The notes below the pieces were generated by a model that did no database searches, was not told where the DNA came from, and saw only the letters and a list, made by a program, of their open reading frames with translations. Both the position numbers and the translations under genes were made by a program. A stretch of 64,000 bases of DNA from contig CBDDGJ010000003.1 of NCBI GenBank assembly GCA_965227805.1, positions 248,001 through 312,000 on the forward strand, written 5' to 3'. Source of the stretch: CBDDGJ01 sp965227805 (lineage in GTDB: Bacteria > Pseudomonadota > Alphaproteobacteria > RS24). Shown in pieces: positions 15,001 through 20,957 of this stretch; within the stretch, counting starts at the first letter, position 1; each line of letters opens with the position of its first letter.

Positions 15001-16141
15001 CGCCCAAGCTCACCGCGCGTGTTGCCATAGCAATCTCACCACCCGCGCCTGCTTCACTATCTGCCACAAACGAACCGCTGCTAATCAGCGCATCAACATC
15101 AATCTCGATTTCACCGGCAGACTCCAAGCCCGATACATCAATCACACCATCATCGCCCACACGCGCTGTGCCATTGGTGGCACTAAAGCGCACAAAGCCA
15201 TCCTCACCTTCCGTAACGCTGCGCGCACGCACCACACCATCTATATTGATAGAGGCATTCTTAACCTCTTGTGCGGCATGGCCTGTCAGATAAATCGCAC
15301 CGCCATCGGCTTGCAATGTGCCAGAGTTTTCAAGCAAAGATGTCGTGCCATCACCCAGGGTTTCATCAATCATGTCACCGGGGGCAAAGCGAATAAGCCC
15401 GTCGCCATCCAGGTCAATCGAAAACCCACGGCCCGCGCCAAGCGATAACACACCACCATCAACACGAATTAACCCTTTATTTTCAACACGATCCGCAACA
15501 AAGGCGCCAACGCCACCGCCATGGATAACAATATCACCCTCATTAACAATCGTCGCGCCTTCATCGCCCGATATATTAAAGTCAATTTCGCCGCCAGACA
15601 TAAGCGCCTCATTGGTCGCATCATGTGTCGTTACAACAAAGCCTGACGTATCAATACGCGCACCCGCGCCAAACAGCACACCGCTGCGGTTAATCAGCAG
15701 CACCTGGCCATTTGCCTCCAGCTGCCCCAATATTTCAGACGGATTGCCGCTCACAACCCGGTTCGCCGTTACCGAATTGGCATCCGGCTGAATAAAGCGC
15801 GCAACCTCATCTGCGCCAATAGAGAAATCTTCCCACTCAATCACACCACGGCTTGTGGTCTGGGTAATGACAGTCTCGCTTGTGCCTTCACCCTTAATAA
15901 CAATATCCCCATCAACAATATTACTGCCAGTGGGGCCTGCCAGAGCACCGGTAGAAAAGCCGGAAAACACAAGCAAAAATGACGCCATAAGGCGCGGCCA
16001 GAATGCCCAGCATCCAACAATGTTGGTGATCTCTCGGAAAACAGAACCCGCTTTGCGTTTTTTGAACGTCACACCTTCAGACATATCCCCTTTAGATACG
16101 TCTAGTGGCAAGACATTACGTTGGTTCTTAAACTTGGTCAT
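1..16141 (-). CDS. Giant filamentous-haemagglutinin-like TPS exoprotein with FG-GAP-like repeats (partial, runs off left edge)
   Basis: The frame stays open from the ATG at 16141 to position 1 (5380 codons) with no stop, so the C terminus lies outside the window. Residues 1-68 form a long signal peptide (basic stretch, then a hydrophobic core ending GALA). Residues ~70-330 match the two-partner-secretion haemagglutination domain: NPSEILGQL at 133-141 and NRSG at 151-154 sit where FHA proteins have NPNG-type motifs. A glycine-rich beta-helix region follows to ~residue 610. The rest consists of repeats with the cores FG.SVALS.DGT.LAVGA, DDG and GAVYLF, resembling FG-GAP repeats. I infer secretion by a TpsB partner and a surface or adhesive role. 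No TpsB gene is in the window. The start is chosen for GGGGGAA a few bases upstream; in-frame ATGs at 16156 and 16180 are alternatives with poorer ribosome sites. Confidence 0.9.
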   Translation of the reverse strand, partial: MTKFKNQRNVLPLDVSKGDMSEGVTFKKRKAGSVFREITNIVGCWAFWPRLMASFLLVFSGFSTGALAGPTGSNIVDGDIVIKGEGTSETVITQTTSRGVIEWEDFSIGADEVARFIQPDANSVTANRVVSGNPSEILGQLEANGQVLLINRSGVLFGAGARIDTSGFVVTTHDATNEALMSGGEIDFNISGDEGATIVNEGDIVIHGGGVGAFVADRVENKGLIRVDGGVLSLGAGRGFSIDLDGDGLIRFAPGDMIDETLGDGTTSLLENSGTLQADGGAIYLTGHAAQEVKNASINIDGVVRARSVTEGEDGFVRFSATNGTARVGDDGVIDVSGLESAGEIEIDVDALISSGSFVADSEAGAGGEIAMATRAVSLGGLVSASGETGGTIRVEGRDKVSLGDKIEAIGQRGSGGDITIQTDGNILEGSHSRVDASGRLHGGTIRVDGGRQFASSGTYLARGLYGKGGQIDIEGDDIRLLSARIDASGDSVGGLARIGGAFQGGKQRDADNDVFYEDFVARWGELEYIDSASETFINDSTSIRVSGSSGEGGTAIVWADEQTTFLGAIDADGISGGSVEVSARETLRRVELSKIATGVGGDILLDPADLTIGNTIIGDASEIGNWVYTAVLSAGQLSDDVPTDAVEGGDSATTGDGLGTSVALSDDGTLLAVGAAGDDGLTNTVSNAGAVYIYEFTDGNFSNASLAGIIGADYTGDGNVDLSLASGDSFGASLAVDFDGSHMVIGATGDDGATNGVTDSGAAYLFELNDTETAYTHIGTVGSGYIGTSANDVNVAELGAGDNFGAGVALDDSGRYLAVGATGGLDTDTGEVFLFTFDETNGNFSDGSLQTTVSSAALLVNKGDAFGSAVALSGDASVLAVGANQDDGFGNNYSDSGAVYLFTLDTITNPEEVGKIGAGYAGANDVDVSAVIDRGDAFGSAVALSSDGTALVVGAPLSDGALDSADASGSVHLFTFDNTDLTGGALDGSIGLGYSATDGFSGTKSFGIALDAEDRFGSSVAVNGSASRMVAGSIGDAGAQDENSGLGAVRLFEFSNNAFDNGAIVGVIGQGYESNPGILLGSTDTVSTLTIIASDDVSIYHQGLDGDDEFGSSVTLSDDATRLAVGARYDDGFADDLSASGAVYVYDFADGDFGGAELVSIIGAGYSGGNNIDLSDDLSTNDFFGNGVALSGDGNSLAVGASQTDSAGVFDTGAVYLFTLDDSNNATKKGKLSNDTASLLNIGLDAADYFGYSVSLNQDGTKLAVGAIGADSADGTQSTGAVYLFGFDSGFTNAAQATVINADGLASDPALGQTDSAFLGIGLDFNSTGDKLVAVAEGMDVLAGRAYLLDVDWASDNASATVTHQGTIGQNFTGANDTSLSNLEAGDRMFDAALSEAADGTLRLALTAREDDGAGNSAERVGAIYMLSFNDTTGGFAGGAALEGIMGHGYSGDKDVHLDLSEGDLLGWSVAMNSDATRMAAGMISNDSADGTENTGAVYLFGFDNSNFTNGRLIGEIGDYDALGTETTGVMGVATSDGVSASYDVGNVYHQNLEGDNFGQAVALNDDATRLAVGARRDDGFANDMTDAGAVYVYDFADGDFGGATLSSIIGVGYSGGNNLDLATDLDEEDLFGDGIAFSGDGNSLAIGASGDSDGGADAGAVYLFTLNDAGAATKQGKISDSSSFLSVDLDADDLFGYGVALNEDGTRLAVGAFGDDTGGDNRGAAYLFGFDAGFTNGAQAKKIASDDFTGEVALVEYGRFGVGLDFNGAGDKLVVTASNTDSVAGRAYLLDVDWASDNASATVTHQGTIGQNFTGVNDASLSNLEGGDELFRVALSEADDGTLRLALSARNDDGADNNVIDAGAVYLLSFSDTSGGFAGGATLEGIIGHGYNGDKDVHVDLSQDDYFGQSVAMSGDATRMAVGGHFTASADGTPDTGAVYLFGFADSDFTDGKLLGTIADRGADVSALVSLTDPTTQETSYHQDIGELDQFGSGVSLSDDATRLAVGARFDDGVAGDTTNAGAVYLYDFADGDFGGAQLTSIMGAGYSGTNNVNVLLGAVDYFGESVALSGDGNSLAVGASQDDDGATNAGAVYLFTLDDADNITQKDKLSAESSLISGGLDQNDYFGFGLALNTDGTKLAVGAYGDDSADGTENTGAVYLFGFNEGFENGAAAGIIDADDFSGDAALAEDAYFGSGLDFNQFGDKLVVGAYGADSSAGRAYLMDIDWISKDTTQAVHRGTIGMGFNGANDTDLSAVAALEAGDQLSRIALSEAADGSLRLAIGAANDDGALDNAANAGAVYMLSFADTEGGYSGGASLEGIIGNGYTGAKDVDVGSTGDGLGRSIALSADASRMVVGAYNADSQAGEGEVGAVKLIGFDDSDFSNGQIIATIEDLALPGNYEFAALRDIEVVTAQITETSQAADTTLTTVIVDGNQVYHQSLDTNDQFGSDLALSDDATRLAVGAYLDDGFGNSLDASGAVYIYDFSDADFGGATLSGIIGAGYSGGNNVDLSADLDVEDNFGMGLALSGDGNSLAVGAWYDDDDDENTGAVYLFTLDDAGATTKQGKISDSDASEIQVNLDESDSFGIDVALNEDGTRLAVGAYYADGTGNTLENSGAVYLFGFDAGFANGAQAGFINADNFVGSNAELVADTNFGTGLDFNGEGDKLIATAYGAENSAGRAYLLDIDWDGNDNAIATHQGTIGQNFTGANDTSLANLEEGDWLFRATLSEADDGTLRLALAAHGDDGADNISAERVGAVYMLSFSDTQGGFAGGATLEGIAGRGYTGDKDIDIDNLDPDDYFGHGIAMSGDATRLAISAFRSESPDGTSNTGAVYLFGFDDSDFTNGQLMARIGEYGALGAETTHVLGTATSTGVTAGYDVGTVYHQNVDAEDEFGSGVALSGDATRLAVGARYDDGFADDVLSAGAVYIYDFADGDFGGATLSSIIGEGYSGDNNYNLASDLGGGDSFGGAVALSDDGNSLAVGAAGDDDNSINAGAVYLFTLDDTGAATRKGKISDNENSLIRVDLGNENHTFGYSVALNADGTKLAVGATGEKTNGISTGAAYLFGFDDSNFTNGAQAGIANGNNFTGDTALGDGYAFGIGLDFNSVGDKLVVVSNVADNYAGRAYLLDVDWESNSSATVTHQGTIGQNYIGANDASLTNLESEDRLYSVALSEAADGTLRLALSSRDDDGKGNNETDSGAIYMLSFSDTSGGFAGGATLQGIIGHGYTGDKDVHVDLSDVNYLGWDISMSGDANRLAVGALGFDVTGGTQNMGMVHLFGFDDSDFTNGRLMGSIGDRSDAANGLLTLSAGDTTVYHQNLDGSDIFGSGVALSDDATRLAVGASHDDGFADNIASAGAVYIYDFADGDFGGATLSSIIGVGYSGGNNLDLSADLEANDYFGNGIALSGDGSSLAVGAPDDDGSTAGAVHLFTLDDVGSATKKGEISDSDESEIQVTSLESNDQFGFSVSLNQDGTKLAVGATGGDDSGFSNSGEVHLFGFDGGFTNGTLAGHIDYDNFSGTAVLEENYYFGTDVDFNSTGDKLVVSAMGADSAAGRAYLLDVDWASNSSATVTHQGTIGQNFTGANDTSLSNLETFDELRSVELSEAADGSLRLALGAHTDDGANNDVGDAGAVYMLSFSDTSGGFTGGATLEGIIGHGYNGDKDVNINLSSGDIFGSSISISAGAQRVAVGASRTDFASGLDGNSGAVYLFGFDDSDFTNGQLLAKIGNYGALGTETTAVLGGAFVNGGVTDGYEVGNVYHQDLHETNAFGYGIALNGDATRLAVGAGYDNGFAGDTQGVGAVYIYDFADGDFGGATLSSIIGHGYSGGNNLDLAADLDAIDHFGASLAFSGDGNSLAVGTHRDDDGGQDDAGHDSGAVYLFTLDDAGAATKQGKISDGSDFLSVDLDADDLFGYSVALNEDGTRLAVGAYDDDTGFSNSGAAYLFGFDAGFTNGTQAGIINANNFVDSNAAFVGIERFGSGLDFNRAGDKLAVVAHAADNSAGRVYLLDVDWASDNASATVMHQGTIGKNFTGANDTSLANLENNDLIQNVALSEAADGTLRLAVGARNDSGADNSVEDAGAVYLLSFSDTSGGFAGGADLEGIIGHGYTGAKDVHIGLSEGDRFGKSVAMSGDASRMAVGAWFADAADGTVDTGAVYLFGFDNSNFKNGQLLGSIGDRGDTVSTSGLSVISAGYDVYHQDLDSTDFFGHGLSLNDDATRLAVGNWGGDGFTNDLVDSGEVYIYDFADGDFGGATLLSIIGHGYSGGNNLDLSSDLDTSDRFGSAVSFSGDGSSLAVGAYLDDDGAKDAGAVYLFTLDDAGAATKQGKISDNSSSLINVDLDEEDQFGYSVALNIDGTKLAVGSIVADSFANTTIDSGEVHLFGFDEGFINGAQAGLINATNFEGSNTEFTVGDRFGSGLDFNRAGDKLVVASAGADNYAGRAYLLDVDWASNSSATVTHQGTIGQNFTGANDTSLTNLVPNDQFYGVALSESDDGTLRLALGARFAAGQDSSLPESGEVYLLSFADEAGGFTGGATVEGVVGYGYNGAKDVNVNLSSADQFGQGVTMSGDASRLAVGAINTESADGTSGTGAVYLFGFDDSDFTNGQLLAKIGDYDALGAETTHVLGTAFVNGGVTAGYDVDNIYHQALASGDQFGHAVALSDDATRLAVGAMRDDGFANDVEIAGAVYIYEFADGDFGGATLSSIIGSGYSGGNNVDLAADLDTEDGFGAGVALSGDGNSLAAGAWLDDDGADDAGAVYLFTLDDAGAATKQGKISEGSSFLSVELNAEDYFGYGVALNEDGTRLAVGAATDDTGGTDRGAAYLFGFDAGFTNGALAKKITSDDFTGEAALEDDSLFGIKLDFNRAGDKLVATASRADAYAGRAYLLDVDWASNSSATVTHQGTIGQNFTGANDTSLSNLAAGDELFGVALSEAADGSLRLAVGASKDDGADNLVTDAGAVYLLSFNDTSGGFAGGADLEGIIGYGYTGDKDAHVDLSTDDLFGKSVAMSGDATRMAVGAPVADSSNSTNDTGTVYLFGFDDFNFGGGQLLATISDRSVPDNYEFSTLQVQSSTTVINTEGGASDDQFGVSVALSDDSTRLAVGVTQDDGFADDITDAGAVYIYNFASDKFTGASLHGIIGSGYVGNNDIDLSSNLAASDLLGSGVALSADGNQLIATAAGDDGSDNLTTNAGAAYMLDLSTRSHTGTIGADYTGANDLDLTALESGDMLSSVAMSGDGTQIVLGAIGDDGASNTTQDAGAVYQITDTNGTLALDGIMGLGYDTDVTTLEAGDMFGSGLALSDDAGVLVIGAEGDDGASNTQTDSGMVRVYTFSGSGFSGATNAMQLGSGYDKDLSEVTAGEHFGSSV
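850..12850 (-). repeat. Nine-fold ~1.33-kb modular repeat inside the giant exoprotein gene
   Basis: A YHQ-coding landmark recurs near 12832, 11494, 10187, 8811, 7466, 6163, 4830, 3513 and 2169. A second landmark, encoding VTHQGTIGQNFTG, recurs once per module near 12038, 10710, 9410 (diverged), 8020, 6685, 5388, 4038, 2721 and 1391. Spacings run from about 1300 to 1380 bp, always keeping the frame. Each module holds six FG-GAP-like units of roughly 220 bp (~73 residues) that differ from each other, while the same unit is similar between modules. Outside the block, at 1-850 and ~12850-14250, the FG-GAP-like units continue without the six-unit order. Confidence 0.85.
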
Positions 16142-16576
16142 AACAAGTTCCCCCATAAATTGGATGCGATTTATATTCATTCGCTTATTTTATTCCCGTG
16201 TTACGAGTCTTTACAGAAAGACACGTGTTGTAATTTGTATCATAGTCAGCCAGTATTCACAATAGAAAAACACATTTTTTAATTATAAATAGTTAACTTT
16301 ATTTAACACTATATATAGAGTCTTATAAGCATTACGCGACCATATATAGTGGAAAATGGCATTTTTCATATAATTTTTACCGATAAACAGACATATTTAG
16401 ACAAAAAATTTATACTTCATTTAAGTATAAGTTAGCTAGATATTGTCTAGTTTTTGTAATTTACGCCCCAAAACGAATCAAAACGTAAAGCCGTAAATCT
16501 GATTTCATAAGTAAAATGAATCCCTTACATATATCCGCTCTTCTAAAAGCATCAGATAGTATTAACGTGCGAAACC
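16142..16576. other. AT-rich intergenic region between the giant gene and der
   Basis: This 435-bp stretch holds no convincing gene. It must contain the promoter of the giant exoprotein gene, which reads left from 16141. Four GANTC sites lie at 16205, 16318, 16475 and 16518. A hairpin at 16410-16430 is a candidate terminator for the der operon. I do not see a clear -35/-10 pair. Confidence 0.6.
16400..16430 (-). terminator. Candidate intrinsic terminator of the der operon
   Basis: On the minus strand an 8-bp perfect stem (TTATACTT / AAGTATAA, five-base loop) is followed at once by a run of six T within ATTTTTT. It lies ~150 bp downstream of the der stop. The stem is all but one pair AT, so it would be weak. 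Confidence 0.4.
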
Positions 16577-17947
16577 TTATATATAGGGGTTTTTGCCCTT
16601 ACGTAAAAATAAGCGCAAAGGAATACCAGGAAGATTAAAATATGTGCGCAAATTATTGAGTAAATAACGTTGATATGACGCAGGCACTGCATGGGCACGT
16701 GGCGAGAATAAAACAAAGCTCGGCGGACGTGCCTTAGCTTGTGTTACATAACGCAAGCGCACCGCCCGCCCATTATCCGTAGGCGGCGGGTGATGGGTTA
16801 CCGCCGCTTCCAGCCATTTATTGAGCTTCGCCGTAGAAATACGCATATTCCATAAATCATATTGTTTCAGCACCATCGGCATAAGCCTATCAATCCCCTG
16901 CCCGGTTAACGCAGAAACAAACACCACCGGCACCCCCTCTATATGCGAAAGGGCAAATTCCAGCTTTTCCGCAATTAGATCGCGTATTTGCGCGCGCTCA
17001 AGCTGCAAATCCCATTTATTGACGGCAATCACCAAAGCCCGCCCCTCATTGGCCGCATGGGCGGCTAATTGTATATCTTGTTTGTCAAAGGGGCGAGAGG
17101 CATCGATTAACAACACAATCACCTCGGCAAATTCAATGGCGCGCAAGCCATCTGCAACCGATAATTTTTCCAATTTATCCTGTATACGCGCGCGCTTACG
17201 CATGCCCGCCGTATCCCATAACATAATATTATGCGCCATGCCTGTTTTATCACGCCACTGCCAGGCAATGCCGATACTATCGCGCGTCACCCCAGCTTCG
17301 GGGCCTGTGAGCACCCTGTCTTCTTCAACCAAGCGATTGATAAGCGTGGACTTCCCTGCATTTGGGCGTCCGATAATCGCCACACGCAGCGGCTTTTGTG
17401 CATCATCATCTTCTATATCCGCACCATTATGTGCATTGCTGGCATGTTCTGCCATCGCATCGCGTATATAAGCGTAAAGCATATGCGTGCCATCGCCATG
17501 TTCTGCAGAAAACGCCACCGGCGCGCCCAATCCCAAGCCATAAGCCTCTGCCTGTGTTGGCGCACCCGCCCCCCCTTCGGCCTTATTCACCAGCACATAT
17601 GTGGGCACACCAGACTTACGAATAAGCCGCGCAAAAAATGTATCATCCGGTAAAAGCCCCGCACGCCCATCAACCAGCATAAGGATTAGGTCAGCCTGTT
17701 GCATGGCAATTTCAGTCTGTGCGCGCATACGCGCTTGCAAGCTATCAGGCTTTTCCTGCTCCAGCCCTGCCGTATCAATCACTGTGAACCGAAGATCGCC
17801 CAGGCGCCCCTGCCCCATGCGCCTGTCGCGTGTTACCCCAGGCCGGTCATCCACCAAAGCCAGATTTTTACCCACTAACCGGTTAAACAAGGTTGACTTG
17901 CCGACATTTGGACGCCCCACCAGCGCTATGGTAAAATCAGGCAGCAT
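16577..17947 (-). CDS. der: Ribosome biogenesis GTPase Der (EngA)
   Basis: Der is an essential tandem GTPase that acts in maturation of the 50S subunit. The 456-residue product has two G domains: the first P-loop GRPNVGKST is at 11-19 with DTAG at 58-61 and NKAE at 121-124; the second P-loop GRPNAGKS is at 193-200 with DTAGM and NKWD further on. A KH-like domain fills the C terminus and ends in a basic tail (FLRKGKNPYI). Length and order are normal for the family. The first NKxD motif is NKAE. The gene is the last of a minus-strand run sel1, panB, yfgM-like, bamB, der. Confidence 0.97.
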   Translation of the reverse strand: MLPDFTIALVGRPNVGKSTLFNRLVGKNLALVDDRPGVTRDRRMGQGRLGDLRFTVIDTAGLEQEKPDSLQARMRAQTEIAMQQADLILMLVDGRAGLLPDDTFFARLIRKSGVPTYVLVNKAEGGAGAPTQAEAYGLGLGAPVAFSAEHGDGTHMLYAYIRDAMAEHASNAHNGADIEDDDAQKPLRVAIIGRPNAGKSTLINRLVEEDRVLTGPEAGVTRDSIGIAWQWRDKTGMAHNIMLWDTAGMRKRARIQDKLEKLSVADGLRAIEFAEVIVLLIDASRPFDKQDIQLAAHAANEGRALVIAVNKWDLQLERAQIRDLIAEKLEFALSHIEGVPVVFVSALTGQGIDRLMPMVLKQYDLWNMRISTAKLNKWLEAAVTHHPPPTDNGRAVRLRYVTQAKARPPSFVLFSPRAHAVPASYQRYLLNNLRTYFNLPGIPLRLFLRKGKNPYI

Positions 17948-17988
17948 AATATACTCTCCTGCTTATTCGCTATATCATTATATCAGGC

Positions 17989-19374
17989 TTACTGAAAGCC
18001 ATAGAGCATACCGGCATCATTGAGCACATAAAGCATGCCATCAGCGACAATCGGCGGGACACTTACCGGTGTATCGTCACCCGCCTCAAGCGCAAAACGC
18101 TCAAGCAGTGTGCCGTCAAATGGTGACACCAATGCAATCTCCCCTTGTGAAGACGCAATAATAATCTTACCACCAGCCACAACCGGGCCAGTCCATAAAA
18201 TCCGCCCTTCTTTTTCCTCTTCATCTTCATAGCGCGGTAATTGTGTAACCCACCGCACCCGCCCCAGATTGCGTGACAGGCACACCAAACGCGAATCGAT
18301 AGACAGCACCAAAATATAATCACCCATAACCCATAATGTTTCGATAGACCCTATATCAGCCGTCCACACACGTTCGCCCGTGCGCACATCTATTGCCGCT
18401 GTGCGCCCGCCATGCGAAGACACAAATACACGATCGCGATCAATCACTGGCCGCGCCGTAATCGTATTGATTTCAGATAAAGGCGTAATCTGCAAAGCGC
18501 GACTGGTTAGGCTGTCCGACCAGTTTTGTGTGCCATTTTGCACCTGCAAAGCCGTTACCTCGCCCGAATTAAAGCCGGCAATCACAACCTGATCATTTAC
18601 CGCCGGACTGGACGCACTCAAAATATCCGCAGGCTCTGTAATGGATAAATAATCCCATAAGCGGGTTCCATCTATGGCAGAAAACACATGTAATCGGCTA
18701 TCTTGTGCCACCACAAATATGCGATTATCCCTTACGGTTGGCGCATTGGAAAATGGAACAACATTTTTTACCCGCCATAAAATCGCACCGGTTTGTCCAT
18801 TCAGTGCCAATAATTCACCAAACCCCGTTACCGCGTAAATATTGCCATTTCCATAGGCAATCCCCGCGCCAAACCCATCTGTAGTATCGGGGGCAAAATC
18901 CTTAAACCCCAAAAATCGTGTAAACCCTGTATTTTTAATACGTTCATCACTTAATAAAGATTGCTGCCATATAATCTCTCCGCTTTTGGCATCTGCCGCC
19001 GCAAGATCCAATTCTGCACCCACAGCATAAATACGCCCATCCGCAACAAGGGGCGGGGTAATAATGCGTGCATCGCGGTGATTGCCTTCAACAAGCGCGG
19101 TTTGAAATGCGCGTTTCGTGTCCTCCAAGGCCAGGTGATAAATTGCATGTGTTGGCACCCCACCGGGCTGTGTCCAGGATTGATTGCGAAAGGGTAATCT
19201 TAAGTTAATTTTACGGTCTGCCAAACGCGGGTCAACCCGAAGCGTTTTTTCATAGCTGAGCACCGAAATACGATCACCTGTTATTTTCTCTTTCGCGTCT
19301 TCACCACCACATGCCGCTAATATGCCTGATACACCAATAAGCAGCACAATTCTGATCCATATCGTGCTATTCAT
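17989..19374 (-). CDS. bamB: Outer membrane protein assembly factor BamB (lipoprotein)
   Basis: BamB is the beta-propeller lipoprotein of the BAM complex that inserts beta-barrel proteins in the outer membrane. The product (461 residues) has an N-terminal hydrophobic segment and a lipobox ILAAC with the acylated cysteine at residue 22. The body contains PQQ-type blade motifs, recognisable as repeated G.iyavt..g.l.Ald..tG...W patterns. It lies directly after the YfgM-like gene with a 4-bp overlap (19371-19374), as in many proteobacteria, and 41 bp before der. Confidence 0.93.
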   Translation of the reverse strand: MNSTIWIRIVLLIGVSGILAACGGEDAKEKITGDRISVLSYEKTLRVDPRLADRKINLRLPFRNQSWTQPGGVPTHAIYHLALEDTKRAFQTALVEGNHRDARIITPPLVADGRIYAVGAELDLAAADAKSGEIIWQQSLLSDERIKNTGFTRFLGFKDFAPDTTDGFGAGIAYGNGNIYAVTGFGELLALNGQTGAILWRVKNVVPFSNAPTVRDNRIFVVAQDSRLHVFSAIDGTRLWDYLSITEPADILSASSPAVNDQVVIAGFNSGEVTALQVQNGTQNWSDSLTSRALQITPLSEINTITARPVIDRDRVFVSSHGGRTAAIDVRTGERVWTADIGSIETLWVMGDYILVLSIDSRLVCLSRNLGRVRWVTQLPRYEDEEEKEGRILWTGPVVAGGKIIIASSQGEIALVSPFDGTLLERFALEAGDDTPVSVPPIVADGMLYVLNDAGMLYGFQ

Positions 19375-20039
19375 TCACGCCCACCACGCAACATAAGCTG
19401 CACTTCCTGCATCAATACCTCGCTACGCGCCCTTATATTTGGGCTCAAATCTGCCATAGCCAACTGTGCCTTTAGAATATCACGTGCCTGCAAGGGCTTA
19501 TCTGCCATAATCAGCGCAAGACCATAAAGCTCACGCGCTAAAGGTAAAAAATGATTATCTTCTTGCAATAAAGGCGCAAGATGCGCTTCAATATCTGCCA
19601 AATCTGCCTCATTCACCAAAGCCATAACAGCATTTAGGCGCGCAAAATCACGCACCGGCAGCGGCATATCTGCTTGCGCGCTTAGGGCATCATATAAAGC
19701 AACCGCTTCATCTATATTACCTTGTGCTACCAAATCATGTGCCAGGCGAAATTGCGCCAAGAACCGATAGCCACGATTATCAGCAGCAATGAAGTCGCGC
19801 AAAATTTGCGCGTTATCGGCTGTCATATTATCCGCATTTTGGGCAAGCATTACGTCATAACGTAGCGAAGCATGCTCATCAAGATTTTGCTGATAGGCTC
19901 TATAGCCGACAATCGCCGCTACCAAAAGCACAAGCGCAACCACTGCCATTATAATACGCATACCATTTTGCGCCCAAAACCGGCTCAACCGATCTTGACG
20001 CATTTCATTATTTACTTCACGAATAAATTCATCACTCAC
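19371..20039 (-). CDS. YfgM-like membrane-anchored tetratricopeptide protein
   Basis: This 222-residue protein begins with a cytoplasmic stretch and a single membrane segment at about residues 28-47, followed by a helical TPR-like periplasmic domain. That architecture, and its position immediately upstream of bamB, match the YfgM/TPR_21 family, which in Escherichia coli is an ancillary subunit of the SecYEG translocon and a periplasmic chaperone partner. The function here is inferred from family and context. It overlaps panB and bamB by 4 bp each, so the four genes are probably translationally coupled. Confidence 0.82.
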   Translation of the reverse strand: MSDEFIREVNNEMRQDRLSRFWAQNGMRIIMAVVALVLLVAAIVGYRAYQQNLDEHASLRYDVMLAQNADNMTADNAQILRDFIAADNRGYRFLAQFRLAHDLVAQGNIDEAVALYDALSAQADMPLPVRDFARLNAVMALVNEADLADIEAHLAPLLQEDNHFLPLARELYGLALIMADKPLQARDILKAQLAMADLSPNIRARSEVLMQEVQLMLRGGRE

Positions 20040-20884
20040 TTAATTGGTCCCACCATATCTTCTGTTTCATCAATCATATCATATGTATTTTCGTGCGTAG
20101 GAAAACGCCGCGCCCGCACTTCTTGCGCATAAGCCTCTGCTGCACCCGCAATTTGCGCACCCAATGTCGCAAATTCCTTTACAAATCTCGGCACACGCGG
20201 CGAAAGACCAAGCATATCTTCGGTTACCAGAATTTGCCCATCACAATTTGCTGATGCACCGATTCCTATTGTTGGAATCGCAATCTCGGCGGTAATCACA
20301 TCGGCAAGTTGCTCACTCATCCCCTCTAATACAACAGCAAAAGCACCCGCCTCGCTTACAGCGCGGGCATCTTCACGCAACACCGCCCATTGCGCCTTAC
20401 GCCGCCCCTGGGTTTTGAACCCGCCCATAATATTTACATTTTGCGGCGTAAGCCCAATATGTGCCATTGTCGGAATACCACGTTCATGCAGGTAATATAT
20501 TGTATCCGCCATGCGCGCGCCGCCTTCGATTTTCACCGCCTGGCATCCGGTTTCTTTCATGATGCGTGCCGCATTACGAAACGCAATTTGCGGGCTTTCT
20601 TCATAAGATCCGAACGGCATATCCACCACCACAAGCGCGCGTTCAGAACCGCGCATCACTGCCGCCCCATGCGCAATCATCATATCGAGCGTGACCTCTA
20701 ATGTGCTATCCATGCCATACATGACCATGCCCAGACTATCACCAACCAGAATCAGATCAACATAAGGGTCTATCATACGCGCCGTATGTGCATGATAGGA
20801 GGTTAGACATACAATAGGGTCCTTTGCCTTACGTGCTTTGATTTGTGGCACGTTAATGCGCTTGGTTTTATTTTGCACCGACAT
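20036..20884 (-). CDS. panB: 3-methyl-2-oxobutanoate hydroxymethyltransferase
   Basis: PanB transfers a hydroxymethyl group from 5,10-methylene-tetrahydrofolate to alpha-ketoisovalerate, the first committed step of pantothenate and CoA synthesis. The 282-residue product carries the family motifs: LTSYHAHTARMID near the N terminus, the metal-binding VGDSLGMV, DMPFGSY, AVKIEGG and VLEGM, with AHIGLTPQ between. It fits a full-length TIM barrel. It heads the panB-yfgM-bamB-der run and starts 73 bp after the stop of the Sel1 gene. No other pantothenate gene is in the window. Confidence 0.96.
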   Translation of the reverse strand: MSVQNKTKRINVPQIKARKAKDPIVCLTSYHAHTARMIDPYVDLILVGDSLGMVMYGMDSTLEVTLDMMIAHGAAVMRGSERALVVVDMPFGSYEESPQIAFRNAARIMKETGCQAVKIEGGARMADTIYYLHERGIPTMAHIGLTPQNVNIMGGFKTQGRRKAQWAVLREDARAVSEAGAFAVVLEGMSEQLADVITAEIAIPTIGIGASANCDGQILVTEDMLGLSPRVPRFVKEFATLGAQIAGAAEAYAQEVRARRFPTHENTYDMIDETEDMVGPIK

Positions 20885-20957
20885 GGAATATCTCCATCAC
20901 ATATTGTAATCCTGCGGCAAATTACGCGAAAACCGTAAAATAGGCAATCGGTAAATC

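Noticed and set aside
14783..15448. Plus-strand open frames of up to 221 codons across the N-terminal part of the giant gene
   Set aside because: They are antisense to a continuous coding frame with an intact TPS domain, and the products are low-complexity (Thr/Ala/Pro-rich) with no family pattern.
17231..17653. 140-codon plus-strand frame opposite der
   Set aside because: It is antisense to der, whose motifs are intact, and has no ribosome site or family pattern.
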